From: JBNKFQ01 sp050289385
GTDB taxonomy: Bacteria; Pseudomonadota; Gammaproteobacteria; Pseudomonadales; Porticoccaceae
Assembly: GCA_050289385.1 (NCBI GenBank)
Contig: JBNKFQ010000038.1
Coordinates: 1 to 64,000 of the forward strand
Direction: 5' to 3'
DNA: 64,000 nucleotides
Made by a program: the position numbers and the translations under genes. The notes under the pieces are model-generated. The model worked only from the letters and a program-made list of their open reading frames with translations. It did no database searches and was not told where the DNA came from. Positions 1-6,728 of the stretch are shown one piece after another (within the stretch, counting starts at the first letter, position 1; each line of letters starts with the position of its first letter).

Positions 1-140
1 ACCCGAAGGGCCGGGCCCATTTTTTCCCTCAGCGGCGTTATCACTCGCTCATGTAGAATGACTACACCACGCTCATTCTGCCTTGCTGAGGAAAAAAATG
101 GACTCCGGCAGCGCCTGCTGGGTAATTGTTAACGGCCCCT
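1..140. mobile_element. Truncated, diverged copy of fold-back element family A
   Basis: This stretch lines up from end to end, almost without gaps, with the right half (3593-3731) of the complete element at 3449-3731. Shared landmarks in order are the ACCCG..GGGC start, a CCATTTTT run, a TCGCT/GACTA block, a GCTG-flanked AAAAATGG block and the closing GTTAAC-GGCCC end. Many positions differ, so it is an older copy. The left half lies outside the window. The right end stops 30 bases before the ATG of the lipoprotein gene at 171. No coding content is seen. Confidence 0.7.
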
Positions 141-170
141 AAAGCATCAGCACAAAAAACGGAATGTCGT

Positions 171-1619
171 ATGATGACCTTGTCCGTTCGGTTTTTTGTT
201 TTGTTCTGTCTGGCAATTTTGCTGGCCGCGTGCGTGTCTGCGCCACCGCAATTTTCGAATAAACCGGACATTATTTCCTGTCAGTCGTTTTACGCCCAAA
301 TCGACATTGCGGTGCGCAAAGGCCAAAAAGAAGATGCGCAATTTGCCCGTATCAAGAACTTCCCCTGGTTGCGCACATCCCGTTTTCTCGCCAGTTTTCG
401 AAATGAGTTGACCACATCTGAAGATTACAAGGATTGGTTGGCAGCGGCAAACCGTTTGGCGCAGCAAGCGCTGTTTGACGAATTCGCGCTGTTGCCCACG
501 ACGCAACAGGCCCTGATGGCGGATTTCAATCATTTGTCGAGTCGCCTTGAGTCCTGTGGTGTGAAACTGGTTGAAGAACTTGCCGGGCAGCCACGGTGGC
601 GAAAAATACTATTGCAGCGAGCGCAGGTAAAACCGGATTACCGTTACTGGCAACGGTTTGTCGGCTTTTACCCGTTAACCGCTATACCTTTTCGTCAGGG
701 AATCGTGAGAGAACATCAAGAGTTGGCAATGCTGGAAAAGGCATTTGAAGATAGTGACAACACAACAAATTACCATGTTTACCAACCTGCCCGGCAGACG
801 GATTTGCAAAAGCGATTTATCGATTCAAGTAAAACTCGATTTCCCAATCTCGCAACGGAATTACAGCGACAATTGCTTGCGGGCTTTGCACCGGCAGTGG
901 CTATAGAACGGCTGAATCAAAACAATAAAATTGGCAAAATCCGCGTGTCGAAAACAGGTGATCCGAGCGTCGATGTCGAAACCCCGGTAATCTATGGTTG
1001 GGTAGATTATGGGCGATATCGGGATGCATCCACAGTTCGACTTAACTACAGTTTCTGGTTTGCTCGCCGCCCCCGGCAAAAAGCGATTGATTTGCTTGCC
1101 GGTGAACTGGATGGTCTGATTTGGCGCGTGCACCTGTCGCTGGATGGAACGGTTATGGCTTGGGACAGCGTGCACAGTTGTGGTTGCTGGTATCGAATTT
1201 ACCCGTCCCGAAACTATCGCATTACCCAGCCGAAAAGTCTTTATCGTGAACCGGTTTATGTCGGAAAAGCACTTGCGTCTGTGCCGCGCAAGACACTCTA
1301 TTTGCAGCCAGACACACACCACATAGTGGGAGTTCGTGATAACGGTGGGGGTGGCACATACAGCAATTATATTTTGCGACCTTACCGGGACTTGAAACAC
1401 CTGCCTGCTGAGGATGGTGTGCAAAGCCTGTTTAATCGCACCGGTATAGTTCCCGTTTCGCGCCGGGCCGAACGTTTTTTATTTTGGCCTATGGGTGTGC
1501 CGGGTGCGGGGGCCATGCGTGTAGCGGGCAGCCATGCCATAGCGTTTGTCGGCACAAGACATTTTGATGATGCTTACCTGCTGGAAGAGATCGGGCTGGA
1601 ACCAGGCGAAACGCAGTAG
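171..1619 (+). CDS. Predicted outer-membrane lipoprotein of unknown function
   Basis: The product has 482 residues. I chose the ATG at 171 because it lies just outside the fold-back element and opens directly into a lipoprotein signal: a short positive end, a hydrophobic stretch (FFVLFCLAILLAAC) and a lipobox LAAC with the acceptor Cys at residue 21. An upstream TTG at 126 lies inside the repeat and would bury the signal. The mature part is soluble-looking, mixed alpha/beta, with several W/Y-rich segments and a CGCWY patch near residue 345. I do not recognise a family. It stands alone, with a convergent fnr-type gene downstream. Secretion by the Lol pathway is inferred from the lipobox only. 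Confidence 0.75.
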   Translation: MMTLSVRFFVLFCLAILLAACVSAPPQFSNKPDIISCQSFYAQIDIAVRKGQKEDAQFARIKNFPWLRTSRFLASFRNELTTSEDYKDWLAAANRLAQQALFDEFALLPTTQQALMADFNHLSSRLESCGVKLVEELAGQPRWRKILLQRAQVKPDYRYWQRFVGFYPLTAIPFRQGIVREHQELAMLEKAFEDSDNTTNYHVYQPARQTDLQKRFIDSSKTRFPNLATELQRQLLAGFAPAVAIERLNQNNKIGKIRVSKTGDPSVDVETPVIYGWVDYGRYRDASTVRLNYSFWFARRPRQKAIDLLAGELDGLIWRVHLSLDGTVMAWDSVHSCGCWYRIYPSRNYRITQPKSLYREPVYVGKALASVPRKTLYLQPDTHHIVGVRDNGGGGTYSNYILRPYRDLKHLPAEDGVQSLFNRTGIVPVSRRAERFLFWPMGVPGAGAMRVAGSHAIAFVGTRHFDDAYLLEEIGLEPGETQ

Positions 1620-1674
1620 CTAATATGAGAATTCAAACCTTGACGGTATTTTTTTGAGGGTGATCCCGCGTAGT

Positions 1675-2394
1675 TTATTCAGTGCTCGCAATTGCATGCA
1701 GCCCATCCATATCAATTATCGCTATTTCTTTTTTGTCTACCGTCAAAATGCCCTGTTTTTGGAAGCGGCTGAATACTCGACTGACGGTTTCTACCGTCAG
1801 ACCCAGATAGTTGCCTATATCAGCGCGTGACATCGGCAGTCGAATATGGGTGCCAGACAGTTTGCGACTTGCATTGCGAGTGGAAAAACTCAACAACAAG
1901 GCGGCGAGCCGTTCTTCCGCACTGCTCTTGGCTAATAGACCGATCAGTTGTTGCTCGTTGGTTATTTCCTGTCCCATCAGCTGCAGAAAATGCCGTTTGA
2001 GGGCGGGGATTGATTCGCTCAGATCCTCAAAACGGGAAAATGGAATTTCACAAATTGCGGCAGTTTCAAGTGCTACCGCGTAATTTGTGTATTGATTGCC
2101 ACCGATGCCGTCCATGCCAAATATTTCACCAGGCAGATAGAAGCCGGTCACCTGTTCTTGCCCCTTGCTGTTAACAGTGTATGTTTTGATACAGCCACTG
2201 CGAACGGCGTAGACAGATTTGAATGGTGTGCCAGCGTAGTAAATATGGTCGTCTTTTTGACACGGCCTGTTCCGCTGTATGATTTCGTCCAATTTGTTGA
2301 TTTCGCCACTATGCAGAGCCAAAGGCAGGCACAGGGCGCTCATCCGACAGTCGACGCAACTAATACTGGAATGGTGGTTGCACTTCTCATCCAT
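1675..2394 (-). CDS. anr: Anr/Fnr oxygen-sensing transcription regulator
   Basis: A Crp/Fnr-family regulator of 239 residues from the ATG at 2394. A GTG at 2436 would add 14 residues but lacks a ribosome site. Near the N-terminus is the CVDCRMSALC cysteine cluster and further in the ETAAICEIP segment; together they give the four cysteines that bind the oxygen-labile 4Fe-4S cluster in Fnr and Anr. The cNMP-binding-like beta barrel follows, then a C-terminal helix-turn-helix (MSRADIGNYLGLTVETVSRVFSRF) with the E-SR recognition pattern that reads TTGAT-N4-ATCAA sites. Known role of the family: switching on anaerobic or microaerobic respiration. In this window the likely beneficiaries include the ccm genes, but I did not find a convincing site in front of them. 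Confidence 0.9.
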   Translation of the reverse strand: MDEKCNHHSSISCVDCRMSALCLPLALHSGEINKLDEIIQRNRPCQKDDHIYYAGTPFKSVYAVRSGCIKTYTVNSKGQEQVTGFYLPGEIFGMDGIGGNQYTNYAVALETAAICEIPFSRFEDLSESIPALKRHFLQLMGQEITNEQQLIGLLAKSSAEERLAALLLSFSTRNASRKLSGTHIRLPMSRADIGNYLGLTVETVSRVFSRFQKQGILTVDKKEIAIIDMDGLHAIASTE

Positions 2395-2514
2395 GGTTTC
2401 ACAAAACTCCAGAGAGTGAGCTCCTATTATAGTCACCGAAGCGGTCTGGTATCCACGGGTAAATTTCGGGAGGTACGAATGGCACCTGCTTACACATAAA
2501 ATTGGACTTTAACT

Positions 2515-2636
2515 GGTCGCACGTCGCACCCTAAAGGCAAGCCACCTCAAGCAACCTCTGCGGACCCTGGGCCAGAGGGCCCTGGTCTATGCGACCAATT
2601 CCTGATAACCGCCTTAAGAGCGTGCGACGTGCGACC
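2515..2636. repeat. 122-bp imperfect palindrome between anr and msrA
   Basis: The outer arms are a perfect inverted repeat of 15 bases (GGTCGCACGTCGCAC at 2515 and its complement ending at 2636), extended by a weaker match ending in AAGGC/GCCTT. Inside lies a second GC-rich hairpin around GGGCCAGAGGGCCC. It lies between two genes on the minus strand, upstream of anr and downstream of nothing but the gap beyond msrA's stop. It could be another small fold-back element, or a transcript-end structure for msrA. There is no T-run after the arms, so a simple intrinsic terminator is unlikely. Confidence 0.6.
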
Positions 2637-2702
2637 GCCCCTCAGGAAGTGATGCCATTCGGGTCAGGTACCTTCAACTGACTCTGGTCAGAGGGTGAAA
2701 GC

Positions 2703-3332
2703 CTAAAACGGCAGTTTTTTGCCCCTCCAGAGTGCTTTAACCCGCTTGTCGCGGCCGCAATTGTAACGGTAGTAGCGATAGCGAATGGGGTTTCTTGTGT
2801 AATAGTCCTGATGGTATTCCTCGGCAGGGTAAAACGCCGTTGCGTCAATGATTTCAGTAACCACCGGTTTGGGGAGCACTTTGCTGGCGTTTAAACGGGA
2901 TTTGCTGGTTTCGGCGGCTTTGCGTTGCTCGTCAGTGTGAGCGAATATTCCGGTTCGGTACTGGCCTCCCCGGTCGCAGAATTGCCCGCCGGCGTCGGTG
3001 GGGTCGACATGCGTCCAGAAGGTTTTCAAAAGGTTTTCATAACTGGCTTTTGCCGGGTCGTATCGCACCTGAACCACTTCCATATGACCCGTTGTTCCGC
3101 TCGATACCTCTTTGTAGGTAGGGTTGTCCTTGTGGCCACCCATGTAGCCGGATGTTGTTTCGAGCACGCCATCCAGCTTGTCGAAATCTGCCTCCATGCA
3201 CCAGAAACACCCTCCGGCGAATGTTGCAACGCTCGCGTTGTCTGTGTCGTCCTGTTCGGCGAGGGTGCCAAAGGACGATAATAATAACAGCGTGGCGAAA
3301 GTTGTCACGACGGTTGAGGTGTGAAATCCCAT
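2703..3332 (-). CDS. msrA: Peptide-methionine (S)-S-oxide reductase, exported
   Basis: MsrA repairs oxidised methionine (the S-sulfoxide form) in proteins. The 209-residue product has the family's GCFWC motif with the catalytic Cys at residue 42, the EVVQVRYDP-like core and the YHQDYY segment near the end. Residues 1-25 form a signal peptide (hydrophobic TTFATLLLLSSFGTLA), so this copy acts in the periplasm rather than the cytoplasm. It is a single gene on the minus strand with a long gap to anr downstream. The ATG at 3332 is kept because it starts the signal peptide. The C-terminal resolving-Cys arrangement ends in NCGRDKRVKALW. Confidence 0.92.
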   Translation of the reverse strand: MGFHTSTVVTTFATLLLLSSFGTLAEQDDTDNASVATFAGGCFWCMEADFDKLDGVLETTSGYMGGHKDNPTYKEVSSGTTGHMEVVQVRYDPAKASYENLLKTFWTHVDPTDAGGQFCDRGGQYRTGIFAHTDEQRKAAETSKSRLNASKVLPKPVVTEIIDATAFYPAEEYHQDYYTRNPIRYRYYRYNCGRDKRVKALWRGKKLPF

Positions 3333-3448
3333 GGTTGCCTCTTGGCAAGTTTGACGTTACTCGTTTGACCGGAACGAGCCGCAGAGGTTCTGTGTCACAG
3401 GTTGTATATTGATGTGATGCTTTCGAGTAGACTTGTAAAATTTGGGTT

Positions 3449-3731
3449 AGGGCCTGCTAGCACTAATTTGATTATCGCTGTTGTGGCTAAACATTCGCCA
3501 ATCGAGGCACGAGGAGAGTGGTTTGGTACTTTCTTTAAGGAATGAGGCAAATGAGCGACGAGTAACGAAGAGTGGCGAATGTTTAGCCACAACCCGCAGG
3601 GCTGGTGCCATTTTTGCGCCCAGCTTCGTTGTCAGTCGCTTATTTAGAGTGACTAAACTGCACTCCTTCCGCCTCGCTGGACACAAAAATGGCCTCCAGC
3701 AGCGACAATCAAATTAGTGTTAACAGGCCCT
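3449..3731. mobile_element. Fold-back element family A (MITE-like), complete copy 1
   Basis: A 283-bp element bounded by 32-base terminal inverted repeats (3449-3480 and 3700-3731, three mismatches) that begin AGGGCCTG. Inside are two further hairpins. Hairpin 1 uses the block TTGTGGCTAAACATTCGCCA at about 3480 and its complement ending near 3592. Hairpin 2 pairs the CCATTTTTG block near 3610 with CAAAAATGG near 3685. It has no coding capacity. The same structure recurs at 27445-27712. No clear target duplication is visible. The right end lies 24 bases before the ATG of the cyclophilin gene at 3756. No transposase in the window has matching ends, so any mobility would be in trans. Confidence 0.85.
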
Positions 3732-3755
3732 TGTAAAGGACAGGAGCAATCTGCA

Positions 3756-4466
3756 ATGTATAAAGTATTGGTGATAATAGCTGGTATCCTTTTGATCTCG
3801 GGGTGTGACAAGGCGCGTGTAACGGAGCTGGAACAGGAAAACAATGCGCTGAAGGGGCAGGTGGAAAGCCTCAATACACAGGTGGAAAATCTCAACAGGC
3901 AGAATCAGGAGTCTCAGGAGTCTGTTTCTGCCTTGAAAGCGGCCAGCGAAAGGCTCGATTTTCTCAGTAAAAACCTGAAGGGTGTAACTGCGCGCATCGT
4001 CACAAATCAGGGCAATATCGATCTGGAGTTTTTCCCGGACAAGGCACCCTTGCACAGCTTTGCTTTTATTACGCGCGCCGAGAGTGGTTACTACGATGGC
4101 GCCACTTTTCACCGAATCATCAAGAATTTTATGATTCAGGGTGGTGACCCTAATTCCAAAGACGATAATCCGGCAAACGATGGTCAGGGTGGTCCGATTG
4201 TCAATATTCCCCACGAATTCAACGACACGAAACATGAGCCGGGCATACTGTCGATGGCGCGCGTCAGTGATGTTAATGCCGGTGCCGGCAGCCAGTTTTT
4301 TATTATGCATGGCACGTCGCCAAATCTGGATAATCAATACACTGCTTTTGGCAAGGTTGTCAACGGCACGGATATTGTTGACAAAATAGCGAATGTAAAA
4401 ACCGGACCCAATGATCGTCCCGAAAAACCGGTAGTGATAACGCGAATAGAAGTCAGCCGAGGGTAA
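3756..4466 (+). CDS. Lipoprotein peptidyl-prolyl cis-trans isomerase (cyclophilin type)
   Basis: The product has 236 residues. The ATG at 3756 is preceded by AGGACAGGAG and opens into a lipoprotein signal (VLVIIAGILLISGC) with the acceptor Cys at about residue 16. An earlier ATG-like start lies within the fold-back element and is rejected. Residues 20-65 are a heptad-rich coiled coil (ELEQENNALKGQVESLNTQV). From about residue 75 comes a cyclophilin domain: FHRIIKNFMIQGGDP is the family's catalytic-face motif, followed by GSQFFIMHG and the closing FGKVV segment. It should speed proline isomerisation in envelope proteins; the coiled coil may give an oligomer or a tether. The promoter or leader must include sequence from the element just upstream. 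Confidence 0.88.
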   Translation: MYKVLVIIAGILLISGCDKARVTELEQENNALKGQVESLNTQVENLNRQNQESQESVSALKAASERLDFLSKNLKGVTARIVTNQGNIDLEFFPDKAPLHSFAFITRAESGYYDGATFHRIIKNFMIQGGDPNSKDDNPANDGQGGPIVNIPHEFNDTKHEPGILSMARVSDVNAGAGSQFFIMHGTSPNLDNQYTAFGKVVNGTDIVDKIANVKTGPNDRPEKPVVITRIEVSRG

Positions 4467-4613
4467 TCGCATTCATGCGGCCGTACTGGCAGGTTTATGC
4501 CGCCGTGGCAGGTGACAGGGGTTTTTGCGAGTGCACTGGCAAAGACCCGTCTTCTGTCATTTCTTGGTTGGATGCTTGAAGCACCGGTGACCAAATCTGC
4601 AAAATTGAACTAT

Positions 4614-4649
4614 CTTGTGTATTGGCTTGTGTATTGGCTTGTGTACTGG
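4614..4649. repeat. Three tandem 12-bp repeats in the gap before the sulfur operon
   Basis: The unit CTTGTGTATTGG occurs at 4614, 4626 and, with one change (C for T), at 4638. It sits in the 265-base gap between the cyclophilin gene and the persulfide dioxygenase gene, about 85 bases before the start codon at 4732. It could be a set of regulator half-sites or simple slippage. Apart from this the gap shows no gene I can support. Confidence 0.6.
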
Positions 4650-4731
4650 GATTCAACCGTGGCGCAACTTCGTAAAAACACAGACCTCGGCATAAAGCCA
4701 AACACCAACAGACTCTGATGTGAGGTATCGT

Positions 4732-5442
4732 ATGATACTCAGGCAGCTCTTTGATCGAAATACCTGGACATACACCTATCTGGTTGCGGATGAGAGCGCG
4801 AAGCTGGCGTGTTTGATAGACCCGGTGCTGGAACACAGGGATTTATATCTGCAACTCCTCGGTGAACTGGAGTTAAAACTGGTTCTGGCTCTGGACACAC
4901 ATATTCACGCAGATCACGTCACGGCGCTTGGCGCGCTGAGAGATGTGACGGGCTGCGACACAATCATTGGCTCCCGTGGCGATATTGCTTGCGCTACGGA
5001 GGGATTTGACGATGGTAAAACCATTTCGTTGGGTAACTTGACTCTTGAAATATTGTATACCCCTGGCCATACCGATGATTCCTACAGTTTTTATCTGCAA
5101 AGTGACGGGCAGGGGTATTTGTTTAGTGGCGATACCTTGCTGATTCGCGGTTGTGGCCGTACCGATTTTCAGAATGGTGATCCGGCGCGGTTATATGACA
5201 GTTTGCACAACAGGTTGTTGGCGTTGCCAGACGATACCATGGTTTACCCCGCCCATGACTATAAGGGCTGGACGATGTCAACCATAGGCGAAGAGAAGAA
5301 AAACAATCCTCGTTTGCAACTCGAATCCAAAGACAGGTTTGTTGAATTTATGAATAATCTCAACCTTCCTGATCCCAAATTTATGGATGTAGCCGTGCCA
5401 GCGAATAAAACGTGCGGAAAAGCAGAGGTGAATCAGGGATGA
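4732..5442 (+). CDS. Persulfide dioxygenase-like metallo-beta-lactamase fold protein
   Basis: A 236-residue metallo-beta-lactamase fold protein of the ETHE1/glyoxalase II branch. The metal motif THIHADH is at residues 56-62, followed by the TPGHTDDS, SGDTLLIRGCGRTDF and YPAHDYKG blocks; the RGCGRTDFQ signature is typical of ETHE1-type persulfide dioxygenases, which oxidise glutathione persulfide to sulfite using one iron. I chose the ATG at 4732, with AGG six bases before it, over the GTG at 4720. The gene overlaps the next (ATGA), a YeeE/YedE half-transporter, which fits the known pairing of this enzyme with sulfur permeases. Glyoxalase II activity is the main alternative but less likely given the context. 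Confidence 0.85.
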   Translation: MILRQLFDRNTWTYTYLVADESAKLACLIDPVLEHRDLYLQLLGELELKLVLALDTHIHADHVTALGALRDVTGCDTIIGSRGDIACATEGFDDGKTISLGNLTLEILYTPGHTDDSYSFYLQSDGQGYLFSGDTLLIRGCGRTDFQNGDPARLYDSLHNRLLALPDDTMVYPAHDYKGWTMSTIGEEKKNNPRLQLESKDRFVEFMNNLNLPDPKFMDVAVPANKTCGKAEVNQG

Positions 5443-5858
5443 ATATTCTAATTCCACTGGCGGGAGGTGTAATGATTGGCGTCGCAGCGGTGGCCATGTT
5501 ACTTTTCCTTGGGCGCATTACCGGTGTCAGCGGCATTTTTTTTAATGCAATGATGGAACCCAAAGGCGGTAATTGGCGCTGGATGTTTCTCGGCGGTCTG
5601 CTGTTGGGCCCGTTATTGGTTCTACTGTTTTCGGGCGCAGAGCCTCCCACTCCCAACAGGGCCGGTGTCTGGATTATAGTGCTGGCAGGATTTCTGGTCG
5701 GGTTTGGCACCCATCTCGGCAGTGGTTGCACCAGCGGCCACGGCGTGTGCGGAATTGGCAGATTATCAAAACGTTCTATTGTTGCTACGCTTGCTTTTAT
5801 GGGCGCCGGTATATTAACTGTCTATGTGGTTCGGCATTTGCTGGCAGGTCAGGTCTAG
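5439..5858 (+). CDS. YeeE/YedE family sulfur transporter, first half
   Basis: A 139-residue membrane protein with about four hydrophobic segments and the HLGSGCTSGHGVCG motif around residues 90-105, the cysteine-bearing signature of YeeE/YedE (TsuA, PmpA) proteins that move thiosulfate or persulfide-type sulfur across the inner membrane. It overlaps the persulfide dioxygenase gene by four bases. The stop codon TAG at 5856-5858 is made jointly by the target-site copy TCTA and the first base of the fold-back element, so the present C-terminus was fixed by that insertion. Its partner half is the gene at 6127. Confidence 0.85.
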   Translation: MNILIPLAGGVMIGVAAVAMLLFLGRITGVSGIFFNAMMEPKGGNWRWMFLGGLLLGPLLVLLFSGAEPPTPNRAGVWIIVLAGFLVGFGTHLGSGCTSGHGVCGIGRLSKRSIVATLAFMGAGILTVYVVRHLLAGQV

Positions 5859-6123
5859 TGCTCCGCCAAGGATATATGTACGGGTTCAGCGTTCCCGTGG
5901 TGTTCGGCAGAGAGACGCAGTGCGCAGGCAATGGCCATAGCCCTTGGCAAGCGCTGCAACGAATCTGCCGGGCACCACGGGAGCGCCCAGCGGGTTGGCC
6001 TGTCAGCGCCCATGGACTGCGTTGCACCTCTTGGCAAGGGTTATGGCCATTTCCTGCGAGGTGCGCCTTGCCATGAACGCTGACAGACCAACTGAACCCG
6101 TACATATATCCTTGGCGGAGCAC
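5858..6123. mobile_element. Fold-back element family B with TCTA target duplication
   Basis: A 266-bp non-coding element lying inside the sulfur operon. Perfect 32-base terminal inverted repeats (5858-5889 and 6092-6123) start GTGCTCCGCCAAGG. The 4-base sequence TCTA stands directly outside both ends (5854-5857 and 6124-6127), as expected for a target-site duplication. The interior is also folded: CCCGTGGTG..CGGCAGA near 5895 pairs with TCTGCCG..CACCACGGG near 5985, and GCCTGTCAGCG near 5998 pairs with CGCTGACAGAC near 6085. Almost the whole element is thus one long imperfect inverted repeat. It carries no transposase. Confidence 0.9.
6114..6120 (+). promoter_or_regulatory. Shine-Dalgarno sequence supplied by the element's terminal repeat
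   Basis: GGCGGAG lies six bases before the ATG at 6127. It is part of the right terminal inverted repeat of the fold-back element, while the A of the start codon is the last base of the TCTA duplication. Translation of the second YeeE gene therefore seems to start from a ribosome site brought in by the element. Confidence 0.7.
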
Positions 6124-6126
6124 TCT

Positions 6127-6552
6127 ATGAAGGCATTAATAGCGTTGTTGTGTGGCACCCTGTTTGGCGCCGGGCTTGCGCTGTCCGGTATGAACGATAC
6201 CGCGAAGGTGTTGGGTTTTCTCGATATTTTCGGAGCCTGGGACCCGGCATTGTTATGGGTAATGGTCGGGGCCGTAAGCGTTACCTTGATCGGTTATCCC
6301 CAGGTGCTTAAACATCCGGTCCCCCGCCTGGGCGAAAAATTTTATCTGCCAACCAATACGGTCATTGATAAAAAGCTGTTGATCGGTGCCTCCGTTTTTG
6401 GCTTGGGGTGGGGGTTGTACGGGTACTGCCCGGGACCGGCAATTACCGCACTGGTTTATCTGCAACCTGAGCCCTGGGTTTTTGTGTTTGCGATGGCTGT
6501 GGGAATGTTTGCCAGTCGTTTTGTGGTGAGCCACTTAGCCACATCATCGTGA
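6127..6552 (+). CDS. YeeE/YedE family sulfur transporter, second half
   Basis: A 141-residue membrane protein with about four hydrophobic segments. It carries the LSGMNDTAKVLGFLD block and the GWGLYGYCPGPA motif near residue 100, the matching cysteine motif of the second YeeE/YedE half (PmpB-like). Together with the gene at 5439 it should form one sulfur permease, working with the persulfide dioxygenase. The open frame extends upstream into the fold-back element, but the ATG at 6127 is the start: it begins the conserved N-terminal hydrophobic segment and has GGCGGAG at the proper distance. Confidence 0.87.
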   Translation: MKALIALLCGTLFGAGLALSGMNDTAKVLGFLDIFGAWDPALLWVMVGAVSVTLIGYPQVLKHPVPRLGEKFYLPTNTVIDKKLLIGASVFGLGWGLYGYCPGPAITALVYLQPEPWVFVFAMAVGMFASRFVVSHLATSS

Positions 6553-6556
6553 TTAA

Positions 6557-6697
6557 CCAGGCGACTCAACGGAAAAACTCCTGTATCAAGTGATTCAGTT
6601 GGCATTCGGATACCAGCCCACGCCGATCCAAAACTGGAAAGCGGTTCTCAATCGACTCATCATCGAAATCGAAAACCGCTTGGCAGACTACATTTGA
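6557..6697 (+). pseudogene. Possible C-terminal remnant of a lost gene
   Basis: A 46-codon open stretch without a start codon (reading PGDSTEKLLYQVIQLAFGY and ending RLADYI before TGA at 6695). The predicted peptide is helical and looks protein-like, but its family is not recognised. It follows an in-frame stop, so it can only be the tail of a gene deleted by rearrangement, or chance. It occupies most of the 176-base gap between the sulfur operon and the convergent amidohydrolase gene. Confidence 0.25.
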
Positions 6698-6728
6698 AAC
6701 GGATAATTACATAGAAAAAATTACGGGC

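Noticed and set aside
126..170. TTG start for the first lipoprotein gene
   Set aside because: It lies in the right end of the repeat and would place the lipobox too far from the N-terminus.
3653..3895. Minus-strand frame over the family A element and the cyclophilin start
   Set aside because: It reads repeat sequence and the reverse of a real gene; a near-identical frame appears at the other copy only because the repeat is shared.
4497..4718. 73-codon frame in the gap before the persulfide dioxygenase gene
   Set aside because: Its middle is just the translated 12-base tandem repeat (LVYW units); no family features or ribosome site.
5944..6126. Open frame extending the second YeeE gene upstream by 61 codons
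   Set aside because: It lies inside the fold-back element, mirrors a similar frame on the other strand because of the inverted repeat, and the family's conserved start begins at ATG 6127.
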